Source: [Clostridium] innocuum (lineage in GTDB: Bacteria; Bacillota_I; Bacilli_A; Erysipelotrichales; Erysipelotrichaceae). Taken from it: a stretch of 64,000 nucleotides of DNA. Made by a program: the position numbers and the translations under genes. The notes under the pieces were generated by a model that was given only the letters and a program-made list of their open reading frames with translations, did not search any database and had not been told where the DNA came from. Location: positions 2,480,001 to 2,544,000 of the forward strand of contig CP048838.1 in NCBI GenBank assembly GCA_012317185.1, given 5' to 3'. How positions within the stretch are numbered: the stretch's first letter is position 1; each line of letters begins with the position of its first letter. Shown in pieces: positions 24,670 through 32,710 of this stretch.

Positions 24670-25130
24670 AGCGTGATCTGTTCCTTTATTTTCGCAAACA
24701 GCTTTTCCTTAATGCCCTTCACCTTCATGATATCCTCGATGGTTTGAAAGGGCTGCTGCGAACGATATGCAATAATACGCTGTGCCATGCTTGGTCCGAT
24801 TCCCGTAAGCGTCTGCAGCTCCTTTTCCGTAGCGCTGTTGATGGAAATCTTCTTTTGCTCCTGCTGCTTCCCAATAACCAGAACACTGTGATCACTCAAA
24901 TCCTGTGTCTGATTGATTCCGGACACATCCGCCCCCTTCTTCAATCCGCCTGCTTTTTTCAAAACCTCCCCGGTATCCGCATGAATATCCACCGTATACA
25001 CACCGGGATGCTTCACCTCACCCTTCACCTCAATCTGTTTTGTTTTACGCTGTGTCGTGGTGAGATTCACCGGTTCATAACGCCCGTAAAAGAGCAGAAG
25101 CAAACAACATACAATCAGTACTTTTTTCAT
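24666..25130 (-). CDS. comEA: Competence DNA receptor ComEA
   Basis: 154 aa membrane-anchored DNA-binding protein that hands incoming DNA to ComEC. It has an N-terminal anchor KKVLIVCCLLLLFYG, an SLBB-type domain (VKGEVKHPGVYTVDI), a linker, then a double helix-hairpin-helix: ISINSATEKELQTLTGIGPS and IMKVKGIKEKLFAKIKEQI. The start is ATG 25130, since GTG 25148 falls in the SD GGAGGTG. comEB is absent between comEA and comEC, as in many non-Bacillus Firmicutes. Confidence 0.94.
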   Translation of the reverse strand: MKKVLIVCCLLLLFYGRYEPVNLTTTQRKTKQIEVKGEVKHPGVYTVDIHADTGEVLKKAGGLKKGADVSGINQTQDLSDHSVLVIGKQQEQKKISINSATEKELQTLTGIGPSMAQRIIAYRSQQPFQTIEDIMKVKGIKEKLFAKIKEQITL

Positions 25131-25180
25131 ATAGACAAACACCTCCACTTATCTATACGAAATTCAGCACGAAAACTCCT

Positions 25181-25208
25181 AAAAAAAGAACAGAATTTTT
25201 TCTGTTCT
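25181..25208 (-). terminator. Intrinsic terminator after greA
   Basis: AGAACAGAA and TTCTGTTCT form a perfect 9-bp stem with a 4-nt loop, followed on the minus strand by TTTTTTT. It ends the alaS-to-greA gene block. Confidence 0.9.
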
Positions 25209-25214
25209 CTTCCT

Positions 25215-25694
25215 CTATTTCAAATCGATGACTTTTACCTGGTAAGGCTCCTCCGCTGTTTCAATCTCAACGACATCACCGATTTTGTGATCCATCAATG
25301 ATGTTGCCAGCGGTGTGATATTGGAAAGCTTTCCATTCAGCGGGTCTGCCTCAATGGAACCAACGATATTGTAGGTTTCCTCTTCATTGGTAGACATGTC
25401 CAGAATGGTAATCGTAGAACCCAGTGATACGGTTTTCTTGGTCGCTGCCTTCTTATCCTCGGAAATGATTTCTGCATTCGCAATCATAGCCTCCAGATCG
25501 CGGATTCTTGCTTCTACACGCGCCTGACGGTCACGGGCAGCATCATAATCCGCATTCTCGCTAAGGTCACCCTGTGCACGGGCTTCCTGCAGCTCACGGA
25601 TGACTTCATCACGTACGACATGAATCAGATTATCCTGTTCCTTAAGCAGCTCGTCCAAGCCTTCCTTGGTTACTAAAAATTTCTCATCAGCCAT
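25215..25694 (-). CDS. greA: Transcription elongation factor GreA
   Basis: 159 aa, normal length. GreA rescues backtracked RNA polymerase by promoting transcript cleavage through its secondary channel. The N-terminal coiled coil carries the acidic tip in GDLSENADYDAARDRQ, and the C-terminal FKBP-like domain ends with IGDVVEIETAEEPYQVKVID. Lies 25 bp after udk, with the usual Firmicutes udk-greA order. Confidence 0.97.
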   Translation of the reverse strand: MADEKFLVTKEGLDELLKEQDNLIHVVRDEVIRELQEARAQGDLSENADYDAARDRQARVEARIRDLEAMIANAEIISEDKKAATKKTVSLGSTITILDMSTNEEETYNIVGSIEADPLNGKLSNITPLATSLMDHKIGDVVEIETAEEPYQVKVIDLK

Positions 25695-25719
25695 GGTTTC
25701 AACTCCTATTCGTCCGCTA

Positions 25720-26352
25720 TTATACCACGTTTTCTGAAATAATACTACTGATTTTCGTAATCAGCAAATCAATGGCAACCACGTTGTGGCCGCCCTCGGG
25801 AATGATGACATCCGCATAGCGCTTACTCGGCTCAATAAACAGATTGTGCATATCACGGACAGTGGAGGTATACTGCTCCACCACTGACTCCAGCGTTCTT
25901 CCCCGCTCGTTCACATCCCGCAGCAGTCTGCGGATAAAGCGGATATCCGCATCGGTATCCACAAAGATCTTGATATCGCACAGATTACGCAGATCTTCAT
26001 TCTCCAGTACAAACAGTCCTTCAATAACGACAACATCACTCGGTTCGATTTCCTCAATGACCTCACTTCTGGTATGATGTACAAAATCATACGTAGGCTT
26101 ACAGATGGGCTGACGCTGTAGCAGCCGCTTCAGCTGCGCCACGAGCAGCTCATTATCAAAGGCGAAGGGATGGTCGTAATTCGTCTTGACACGCTCCTCC
26201 ATCGTCTTCTCACTTTGATCCTTGTAATAATCGTCCTGACGGATAATCACAACAGAATTTGTATCCTCATAATGCTCCTTCAGCTGTGCGGAAATGGAGG
26301 TCTTACCGGAAGCACTTCCTCCCGCAATACCGATCAGTATGGTTTTCTTCAT
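25720..26352 (-). CDS. udk: Uridine/cytidine kinase
   Basis: 210 aa. It phosphorylates uridine and cytidine to UMP and CMP in pyrimidine salvage. The Walker A motif is IGIAGGSASGKTSISAQL. RQDDYYKDQSEK, YDHPFAFDNELL and RDVNERGRTLESV are typical uridine-kinase segments. ATG 26352 is chosen because AGGTG is 6 nt upstream, while GTG 26361 overlaps it. It follows mltG directly; the mltG stop TAG is part of this SD. Confidence 0.96.
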   Translation of the reverse strand: MKKTILIGIAGGSASGKTSISAQLKEHYEDTNSVVIIRQDDYYKDQSEKTMEERVKTNYDHPFAFDNELLVAQLKRLLQRQPICKPTYDFVHHTRSEVIEEIEPSDVVVIEGLFVLENEDLRNLCDIKIFVDTDADIRFIRRLLRDVNERGRTLESVVEQYTSTVRDMHNLFIEPSKRYADVIIPEGGHNVVAIDLLITKISSIISENVV

Positions 26353-26361
26353 GGTCTTCAC

Positions 26362-27432
26362 CTACTTACGCAGATTATACTTATCGATATTCGCTTCCTG
26401 CTCATCCAGCGTTCTTGCATAGTACACCTTACCGTCCCCATAGATATCTGCTACAAAATACAGGTAATCATTCGCTTTTGGATGAAGCACAGCCTGGATT
26501 GCCATCGCCCCCGGATTCAGAATCGGTCCAATCGGCAGCCCGGCATTTTTATATGTATTGTATGGAGAGTCAATGTGCGTATTGACCTCGCAGTCCTCAC
26601 CGGATGTCATATCATCATACAGTGCATAACAAACCGTAACGCTGCTGTCCAGGGTCATTCCCTGCTTCAGACGATTCTGGAAAACACCGGCAATCATTTC
26701 CATATCTTCCTTCGTGCTTGCCTCGTATTGTACGATGGAAGCAAATGTGATAACCTCCTGCATGCTCATGCCGCTTTTTTTGATATCAGCCGCATACGGG
26801 GCAATCGCTTTCTGGAACTGATCCAGGAAGGTTTCTGTTATCTGCTTAGCTGTCGCATCCTTATGGAAGCTGTAGGTCTCCGGATACAGATAACCCTCAA
26901 GCTTCACCTTATACTGTGCATTCAAAATATCCTTGCTTAAAAATGAATATTTTTTCAGCAGCGTGTTCAGATAGGCGTCATCGTTCCACAGTGTGAGCAG
27001 TTCCTTGGCCTTGACGCCTGTCTGCTTTTCAATCAGAGCAGCCACATCCTTTGCCCACATACCTTCCTTAAAGGTGATTTTGATATCATCCGCATTCGCC
27101 TGCTTGCTGTCATTCAGCGTTTCCAGTATTTTCGGAGTGTCCCACCTTGCATCCAGCTTGAAATTACCGGCCTTGATATCGCTGAGTCCATGGAATTTCA
27201 TATACAGCTTGGCAACGGTTTTATTACGAATCAGCTCCTGCGTTTGCAGCTTATCCAATACCACCTCACTGGTTTCTCCCGGCTGTACCTGGAAAGAGGT
27301 TGGCGTTTCCCTGGAGGCCACCGCCTTCAATCCGGTCTTATAGTATATAAATACGGAAAGTGCTGCCGCAAGTACAATGCACACACTGACGAGGGCAATC
27401 AGCACCTTCTTATTCTTCAACTGCTTCTTCAT
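26362..27432 (-). CDS. mltG: Endolytic murein transglycosylase MltG
   Basis: 356 aa. It cleaves nascent peptidoglycan strands and so terminates glycan elongation at the membrane. The N-terminal helix is LIALVSVCIVLAAALSVFIY, with an outer YceG-like domain. Visible motifs are LEGYLYPETYSF and SIVQYEASTKEDMEMIAGVF, the latter with the catalytic Glu, plus NRLKQGMTLDSS and DSPYNTYKNAGLPIGPILNP. The gene overlaps the 3' end of the DUF1292 gene by 23 bp. Confidence 0.96.
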   Translation of the reverse strand: MKKQLKNKKVLIALVSVCIVLAAALSVFIYYKTGLKAVASRETPTSFQVQPGETSEVVLDKLQTQELIRNKTVAKLYMKFHGLSDIKAGNFKLDARWDTPKILETLNDSKQANADDIKITFKEGMWAKDVAALIEKQTGVKAKELLTLWNDDAYLNTLLKKYSFLSKDILNAQYKVKLEGYLYPETYSFHKDATAKQITETFLDQFQKAIAPYAADIKKSGMSMQEVITFASIVQYEASTKEDMEMIAGVFQNRLKQGMTLDSSVTVCYALYDDMTSGEDCEVNTHIDSPYNTYKNAGLPIGPILNPGAMAIQAVLHPKANDYLYFVADIYGDGKVYYARTLDEQEANIDKYNLRK

Positions 27433-27670
27433 CTTCCTGGAAGGCTCCTATCACTTCTTCAATCATCTGCCATTCCGCATCGCTTTCTACCGGAATAAGA
27501 TTCCCATCATCATCGTAGGCGGAAGCAAACACTTCTCCCTCCTCTTCCTCAGGATCCATGAATACCACATATTTCTTAGCGTGGTTGTCATCCTCAAAGG
27601 TAAACAGAATTTCCATCCGCTTTTCGTTTCCGTTTTCATCTGTCACATACAGACTGCTTGAATCTAACAT
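27410..27670 (-). CDS. DUF1292 protein (YrzB-like)
   Basis: 86 aa, highly acidic. The DUF1292 pattern is EILFTFEDDNHAKKYVVFMD followed by FASAYDDDGNLIPV and EWQMIEEVIGAF. Function unknown; the gene sits between ruvX and mltG in the conserved alaS-yrzL-yrrK-yrzB cluster. AGGAGG precedes ATG 27670, directly after a GC hairpin. Confidence 0.9.
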   Translation of the reverse strand: MLDSSSLYVTDENGNEKRMEILFTFEDDNHAKKYVVFMDPEEEEGEVFASAYDDDGNLIPVESDAEWQMIEEVIGAFQEDEEAVEE

Positions 27671-27688
27671 CGCTTTTTCCTCCTATAA

Positions 27689-27708
27689 AGGGGCTCTTGC
27701 AAGCCCCT
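27689..27708 (-). terminator. GC-rich hairpin between ruvX and the DUF1292 gene
   Basis: AGGGGCT and AGCCCCT form a 7-bp stem overlapping the ruvX stop. Only TTTAT follows before the next SD, so it is at most a partial terminator. It may set the ratio between upstream and downstream genes or protect the mRNA end. Confidence 0.5.
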
Positions 27709-28120
27709 AGTTTTTACTGTCAAGATAGCTTTGCAGAATTTGTACTGCCGCCATCTGATCAATGATTTTTTTACGTTTCTTGCGCGATACATCCGCAGAG
27801 ATTAAAATCTTCTCCGCCGCCACCGTTGTCAGGCGCTCATCCCACAATACCACTTCAAGTCCGAGAGCTTCCAGCTTTTCCTTAAACATCAGGGAAATCT
27901 CTCCCCGTATGCCTACATCCCCGTTCATGTGCTTCGGCAGACCGAGAACCGCGGTTTTCACCTGAAATTCCTTTATGTATGGTTGTACCTGCTCGCATGC
28001 GGCTTCATAATCATCACTTTCAAAACGGATGGTTTCCACCGGGCGTGCGATCATGCCCAGTGCATCACTCACACTGACACCCAGTGTTTTACTGCCAAGA
28101 TCCAGACCCAGTATGCGCAT
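27707..28120 (-). CDS. ruvX: Putative Holliday junction resolvase RuvX (YqgF)
   Basis: 137 aa RNase H-fold nuclease, needed for 16S pre-rRNA 5' processing in some bacteria and proposed as a Holliday-junction resolvase. RILGLDLGSKTLGVSVSD carries the first catalytic Asp. VLGLPKHMNGDVG and VLWDERLTT supply the others, and QMAAVQILQSYL is the usual end. ATG 28120 overlaps the ireB stop (TGATG); a GTG at 28123 is an alternative. Confidence 0.95.
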   Translation of the reverse strand: MRILGLDLGSKTLGVSVSDALGMIARPVETIRFESDDYEAACEQVQPYIKEFQVKTAVLGLPKHMNGDVGIRGEISLMFKEKLEALGLEVVLWDERLTTVAAEKILISADVSRKKRKKIIDQMAAVQILQSYLDSKN

Positions 28121-28377
28121 CACTTATCTTCTTCCAGGTAAGCTCTTACCAGCTCTTCTATGATCTCATAGCGTTCCACACTCTGAATGATCGTACGTGC
28201 ATTGTTGTGAGATGAAATATATGCCGGGTCGTTGCTGATCAGATAGCCTGCCAGCTGATTCACTGAATTATACCCTCTCTCGTCCAATGCCTCTTTGACT
28301 AAGCGTAATACATGCTTGATATTGTCTCTTTTTAAATCATCCGATTTAAAAGACATGGTTTCCGTGATATCTCTCAT
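28120..28377 (-). CDS. ireB: IreB-family regulatory phosphoprotein (YrzL / DUF965)
   Basis: 85 aa. In Enterococcus, IreB is the phosphorylation target of the Ser/Thr kinase IreK and tunes cell-envelope stress and cephalosporin tolerance. Family hallmarks are visible: TMSFKSDD, HVLRLVKEALDERGYNSVNQ, LAGYLISNDPAYI and SHNNARTIIQ. AAGGAGG precedes ATG 28377. Conserved position between alaS and ruvX. The cognate kinase is not in the window. Confidence 0.95.
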   Translation of the reverse strand: MRDITETMSFKSDDLKRDNIKHVLRLVKEALDERGYNSVNQLAGYLISNDPAYISSHNNARTIIQSVERYEIIEELVRAYLEEDK

Positions 28378-28438
28378 AGTATTACCTCCTTTTGTTTTCT
28401 TCCTTTATTTTATCCTACTTTATACAAAATTGAAAGCC

Positions 28439-31066
28439 TTATGACAGCATATTTTTGATTAAATGCAGTGCTTCCTCCACCTTAGAAGCATCTTTTCCGC
28501 CGGATTGCGCCATATCCGGACGTCCGCCGCCCTTTCCGTCACAGACAAGAGCCGCTTCACGGACAAGATCACCGCACTTGATACCGCCACTTACAGCAGC
28601 CTTATCCGCACCGGCAACAAAGGTGACCTTATCGCCATGGACACTCGCAAGGAAAACAACGCAGTTTTCTCTCTGGGAGCGAATATTGGAAACAATATCC
28701 TTCATCGCTTTTGCATCCGCACCATCCATGCGCTCAATCAGCACCTGGCGTCCATTCAGCTCCTGCATATGATTGACAAGATCATTCGCCTTCAAGGCAA
28801 ACATGGATGCCTGCAACGCCGCAAGCTCCTTCTTCAGCTGTACATTTTCCTCCAAAACAGATGCAACCTTTTCTTCCACCTTGGAAATCCCCTTCAGCTT
28901 CAGATCGGACGCAACCGCATGCAGCGTGTCATCCTCCTTCGCGAATTCCGCATAGGCATCATACCCTGTCTTGGCCGTGATACGGCGAATACCGGAGCCG
29001 ATGCTCTCCTCACTGATGATCTTGCAGACACCGATTTCCTGTGTGTTATTCACATGACAGCCGCCGCAGAATTCCTTGGAAACATCTCCCATGCTGACAA
29101 CGCGGACAACATCTCCGTATTTTTCATCAAACAGTGCGGTCGCTCCGCTTTTCTTTGCTTCCTCAATCGGCATTTCCACCTTGCTGACCGCATAATGTCC
29201 ACTGATATACCGGTTTACCAGGCGCTCGATTTCCTTCAGCTGTTCCTCGTTCACCTTTTCAAAATGCGTAAAGTCAAAGCGCAGATATTCCTCACTGACA
29301 AAGCTGCCGGCCTGCTGTATATGACTACCCACGATCTGCTTCAAAGCACTCTGTAAAAGATGCGTACAGGAGTGATTGCTCGTAATGATATCGCGCTTTT
29401 TCTCATCCACCTGCAGCTTTACTGCATCCCCTACACGCAGCTCGCCTTCCTTAATGATGACATGGGACAAATGCTGCTTATGCGGAGCCTTGATTGTCGT
29501 ATCCACGACAGCCTGTACACCTTCTGCGCATATCGTACCGCTGTCACCAACCTGACCGCCGCTTTTCGCATAGAAGACCGTTGTATCAAACACCGCATCG
29601 CCTTCATCACTGATGGCATCCACCTTCACACCGTCCTGAAACAGTGCAATCACCTTCGCAGAGGTATGGCGCACATCGTAGCCGATGAAGCTGCTCTCCT
29701 GCGTGAACTCCATCAGATCAATGGACTGGCTTCCCATGGACTCCGCATCTCCGCGGGCAGCACGGGCACGCTCTCTTTGCTGCTGCATCTCGGCGTCAAA
29801 GCCGTCCTTGTCCACTGTATAGCCGCTTTCCTCCGCGATTTCCACAGTCAGCTCCAACGGGAACCCATAGGTATCATACAGCTTAAACGCAGTCTTGCCG
29901 TCAATGACACGGCTTTCCTTCATTTCTTCCATTACCTGTAACAGCAGTCTTTCCCCATCTGCCAGTGTTGCATGGAAGCGCTCCTCCTCAGCCTTTACAA
30001 GACGCGCAATATAATCCAGCTTTTCCTCCATGTACGGATAGAAATCCTTCGTGATATCATAAACGACAGGAACCAGCTTATACATAAATGCTCCCTGAAT
30101 GTTCAGCTTCTTCGCAAACCGTACTGCACGGCGCAGAACACGGCGCAATACATAGCCTCTGCCCTCATTGGAGAACAGCGCCCCATCTGCCAGCGCAAAG
30201 CTTACGGTTCGGATGTGATCGGCAATCACGCGGAATGCCATTTTATGTTGGGCATCTGCATAACGCGCATCGGTATACGCTTCTGTCGCATGAATGATTG
30301 GCAGAAACAAGTCTGTATCAAAATTGGTTTCTCCACCCTGTACCAGCGCAACAAGACGTTCCAGTCCCATACCGGTATCAATGTTTTTCTGCGGCAGCTC
30401 CTTGTAATCCTTACGGTCAAGCTCCGGCTTACAGTCAAACTGTGAGAACACGACATTCCATACCTCGATGTAGCGATCATTCTCCAGCTCTTCGAAGAAC
30501 AGACGTTCTCCAAGACCCTCCGGATCATATGCCTCACCGCGGTCATAGAAGATTTCACTGTCCGGTCCGCCCGGACCTTCTCCAATCTCCCAGAAATTAT
30601 CATCTGTCTTCAAAATGTGGGAAGGATCCACCTTACACACCTCGGTCCAGATCCGGTAAGCATCCGCATCATCCGTATACACGGAAACATATAGCTTCTC
30701 CTTTGGAAAACCAATCCATTTCGGACTAGTTAAAAACTCCCATGCAAAAGGAATCGCCTCCTCCTTGAAATAATCTCCGATAGAGAAATTCCCAAGCATT
30801 TCAAAGAAGGTATGGTGACGTGCCGTCTTTCCTACATTCTCGATATCATTGGTACGAATGGACTTCTGTGCATTCGCAATCCGATTGTTCTTCGGCTTTT
30901 CACTTCCGTCAAAATACTTTTTCAAAGCCGCAACTCCGGCATTGATCCAAAGCAGCGTTGGATCGTTGTGAGGAACCAGGCTTGCTCCTGGCTCAATCAT
31001 ATGTCCCTGACTTTTAAAGTAGTCCAGAAACATCTGACGAATCTGACTTCCTGTCAACTGTTTCAT
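28439..31066 (-). CDS. alaS: Alanyl-tRNA synthetase
   Basis: 875 aa class II synthetase that charges tRNA-Ala and edits Ser/Gly mischarging. It begins MKQLTGSQIRQMFLDYFKSQ. Motif regions include LVPHNDPTLLWINAGV and DTGMGLERLVALVQGG. The editing domain has the Zn ligands HSCTHLLQSAL and EFCGGCHVNNT. The C-terminal DHHA1 domain ends GGRPDMAQSGGKD. ATG 31066 is preceded by AAGGAGG. The frame stays open for 56 more codons, but these lie in the T-box leader and are not coding. Confidence 0.98.
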   Translation of the reverse strand: MKQLTGSQIRQMFLDYFKSQGHMIEPGASLVPHNDPTLLWINAGVAALKKYFDGSEKPKNNRIANAQKSIRTNDIENVGKTARHHTFFEMLGNFSIGDYFKEEAIPFAWEFLTSPKWIGFPKEKLYVSVYTDDADAYRIWTEVCKVDPSHILKTDDNFWEIGEGPGGPDSEIFYDRGEAYDPEGLGERLFFEELENDRYIEVWNVVFSQFDCKPELDRKDYKELPQKNIDTGMGLERLVALVQGGETNFDTDLFLPIIHATEAYTDARYADAQHKMAFRVIADHIRTVSFALADGALFSNEGRGYVLRRVLRRAVRFAKKLNIQGAFMYKLVPVVYDITKDFYPYMEEKLDYIARLVKAEEERFHATLADGERLLLQVMEEMKESRVIDGKTAFKLYDTYGFPLELTVEIAEESGYTVDKDGFDAEMQQQRERARAARGDAESMGSQSIDLMEFTQESSFIGYDVRHTSAKVIALFQDGVKVDAISDEGDAVFDTTVFYAKSGGQVGDSGTICAEGVQAVVDTTIKAPHKQHLSHVIIKEGELRVGDAVKLQVDEKKRDIITSNHSCTHLLQSALKQIVGSHIQQAGSFVSEEYLRFDFTHFEKVNEEQLKEIERLVNRYISGHYAVSKVEMPIEEAKKSGATALFDEKYGDVVRVVSMGDVSKEFCGGCHVNNTQEIGVCKIISEESIGSGIRRITAKTGYDAYAEFAKEDDTLHAVASDLKLKGISKVEEKVASVLEENVQLKKELAALQASMFALKANDLVNHMQELNGRQVLIERMDGADAKAMKDIVSNIRSQRENCVVFLASVHGDKVTFVAGADKAAVSGGIKCGDLVREAALVCDGKGGGRPDMAQSGGKDASKVEEALHLIKNMLS

Positions 31067-31074
31067 ATTTGCAT

Positions 31075-31309
31075 CCTCCTTATAAGCATAAAAAAACGCT
31101 CCCGAATCCAGGAACGTATAGTATACGCGGTACCATCCCAGTTCACCCATGTACAGAATTCCACAGGCACACTCACTTACTCTTTTAACGCCAGATACGC
31201 GCAGAACTCCAAAGCAGCTTCCATTCTTCACCATGAAAGCTCACACCTGCCGCTTCCTCTCTTGAATGGTTATCCGAATGTACTCCTCTTTTTCATCGTC
31301 CTGATGAAC
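31075..31309 (-). promoter_or_regulatory. Ala T-box leader of alaS
   Basis: The minus strand carries the T-box core GGGATGGTACCGCG (about 31120-31133). A terminator follows, with stem ACGTTCC/GGGAGCGT and then TTTTTTT (31090-31117). Stem I has GAGGAGTA, a distal AGAGAGGAAG...GGTGTGAG, and CATTC/GAATG above the specifier loop. The 3' side of that loop, GAAGCTG, places GCT (Ala) at 31216-31218. Uncharged tRNA-Ala would stabilise the antiterminator and raise alaS expression. Confidence 0.93.
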
Positions 31310-31315
31310 GTTATC

Positions 31316-31344
31316 ATTATAACAAAATCCAAAAGACAGTGCAA
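31316..31344 (-). promoter_or_regulatory. Promoter of the alaS T-box transcript
   Basis: The minus strand has TTGCAC (31339-31344), a 17-nt spacer and TATAAT (31316-31321). It is embedded in AT-rich sequence with three AAATTATG-like repeats just upstream. Confidence 0.85.
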
Positions 31345-31370
31345 ATCTTTTATCATAATTTAAGCATAAT

Positions 31371-32468
31371 TTAATCATAATTCTCCTCCTGCATCGCCTC
31401 ATCAAAATCCTGCCAGATATCCTCCCATTCTCCAATCTTATCGCTGGTCTTGGAATGCAGCCAGCTGCGAAAGGCAATCTGTGCAATTGCCGCAAATATC
31501 GGTGATAAAATAACACCGACAACCCCAAAGAGAGCTTCGGATAGAAAGATAAAAACAAAGGTTAGGATTGGACGCACATGCATCGTACGGTTGAAAATCA
31601 TCGGTTGAATGAAATTGGATTCAATCTGCTGTATCGTCCATACGATAGTAAAGGCCAGAAACGGAAAAACCGGATAGCTCAGGGCACCGACAATAGCAAT
31701 CAGAATCAGACCGAACGTCGCCCCCACATAGGGAAACAGGTTCAGTAATGCAAGAATGACTGCATACAGCAATGCATTGGGAAAGGTAAAGATATAAAGC
31801 GTGATACCCACCGTGACAACAATAAACAGGATATCGAGAAAGGTTCCAACCAGATACTGGTATACAATATTACTCATTGTTAGATAAAAGGTGGAAAATT
31901 GATGCAGGTTGGGAATCACCTTTTTTGCTGTACGCTTCCAGAAATCCAAATCAATGGATATGAAAAATGCGGTGATGTATGCAATTCCATAATTCGTAGC
32001 AGTATGCATCGTATTACGCAAAGAATCGATAACGATAATATAGCCCTCCTGCAAATATTTCTCCTTCAAAGTCTCCAAATTACCGATAGCGATGTGATAG
32101 CGATCCAGAAATCCCTCCAGATGTCTCATCCACACCGGCACCACTTCTGCAAAATCCATAACCTGCTTATAAATAATGGGAATCATTCCGATAACAAAGA
32201 CAGCAAGAACAAGCGCAATTCCAATATATACGAGCATGACGGCAAGCTTTTGAGAAACATGCTGCTGCAAGCGGTCAATCAGAGGCTGCAGCAGAAAGGC
32301 AATGACAATCCCCATCAGGACCGGCAGACAGCTTTTATAAATATCAACAATCCAATCATACAGCTGCAGCTGCTTCAACAGTAAAACCAGCAACAGAAAA
32401 GCGGCGAGAGGAACAAGCAGCTTCCGGCAGCCACGTGCCAGTGAATCCAGAACATGCGATACTTTCAT
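31371..32468 (-). CDS. AI-2E family transporter (UPF0118)
   Basis: About 365 aa polytopic permease with the family arrangement: paired N-terminal helices (LLVPLAAFLLLVLLLKQL, CLPVLMGIVIAFLLQPLI), a soluble insertion, then four or more helices including PNALLYAVILALLNLFPYVG and SNFIQPMIFNRTMHVRP. Members range from autoinducer-2 exporters (TqsA) to Na+/H+ antiporters, so the substrate is open. ATG 32468 has no clear SD; an upstream in-frame GTG at 32513 also lacks one and overlaps the 58-codon gene. A hairpin plus T-run sits immediately before the ATG, so translation initiation here is odd. Confidence 0.88.
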   Translation of the reverse strand: MKVSHVLDSLARGCRKLLVPLAAFLLLVLLLKQLQLYDWIVDIYKSCLPVLMGIVIAFLLQPLIDRLQQHVSQKLAVMLVYIGIALVLAVFVIGMIPIIYKQVMDFAEVVPVWMRHLEGFLDRYHIAIGNLETLKEKYLQEGYIIVIDSLRNTMHTATNYGIAYITAFFISIDLDFWKRTAKKVIPNLHQFSTFYLTMSNIVYQYLVGTFLDILFIVVTVGITLYIFTFPNALLYAVILALLNLFPYVGATFGLILIAIVGALSYPVFPFLAFTIVWTIQQIESNFIQPMIFNRTMHVRPILTFVFIFLSEALFGVVGVILSPIFAAIAQIAFRSWLHSKTSDKIGEWEDIWQDFDEAMQEENYD

Positions 32469-32473
32469 AAAAG

Positions 32474-32492
32474 AAAAACCCGCGACGGGGTT
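32474..32492 (-). terminator. Hairpin with U-tract between the 58-codon gene and the AI-2E gene
   Basis: AACCC and GGGTT (or CCCG/CGGG) form a short strong hairpin overlapping the TAA of the small gene. TTTTTCTTTT follows on the minus strand, then the AI-2E ATG. It looks like an intrinsic terminator placed at a gene junction. Confidence 0.65.
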
Positions 32493-32667
32493 AATCCAGA
32501 TCCATACAATCACACAGGTGATCGTAGGTCTTATGCATTTTTTTCATAACTTTTTTCTTTTTCCTTCTGGATTCACGGCAAAGATCCTCAATGCCCTCTT
32601 CCTGACTGTAACCGATATACATACCGACAGCCAGGCCCATCAGGCCTGCGACAACACACTTGTTCAT
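32491..32667 (-). CDS. 58-codon small protein with membrane-like N-terminus
   Basis: A short gene below the usual ORF cutoff. It begins MNKCVVAGLMGLAVGMYIGY, a Gly-rich hydrophobic segment of one membrane span, followed by SQEEGIEDLCRE. A very basic stretch (SRRKKKKVMKKMHK) comes next, and it ends DHLCDCMDLD. AGGAG lies 8 nt before ATG 32667, and the TAA is followed by a hairpin and U-run. The segment resembles small YtxH-type anchors only in layout; no family is assigned. It lies 43 bp after recD2 in the same direction. Confidence 0.65.
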   Translation of the reverse strand: MNKCVVAGLMGLAVGMYIGYSQEEGIEDLCRESRRKKKKVMKKMHKTYDHLCDCMDLD

Positions 32668-32710
32668 AGTATCACTCCTATCACTGATAGTATGGATACT
32701 GTCCTGTCTG

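Noticed and set aside
31067..31234. 56-codon N-terminal extension of alaS
   Set aside because: It lies inside the T-box leader and its terminator, and ATG 31066 has a perfect SD and matches the family start.
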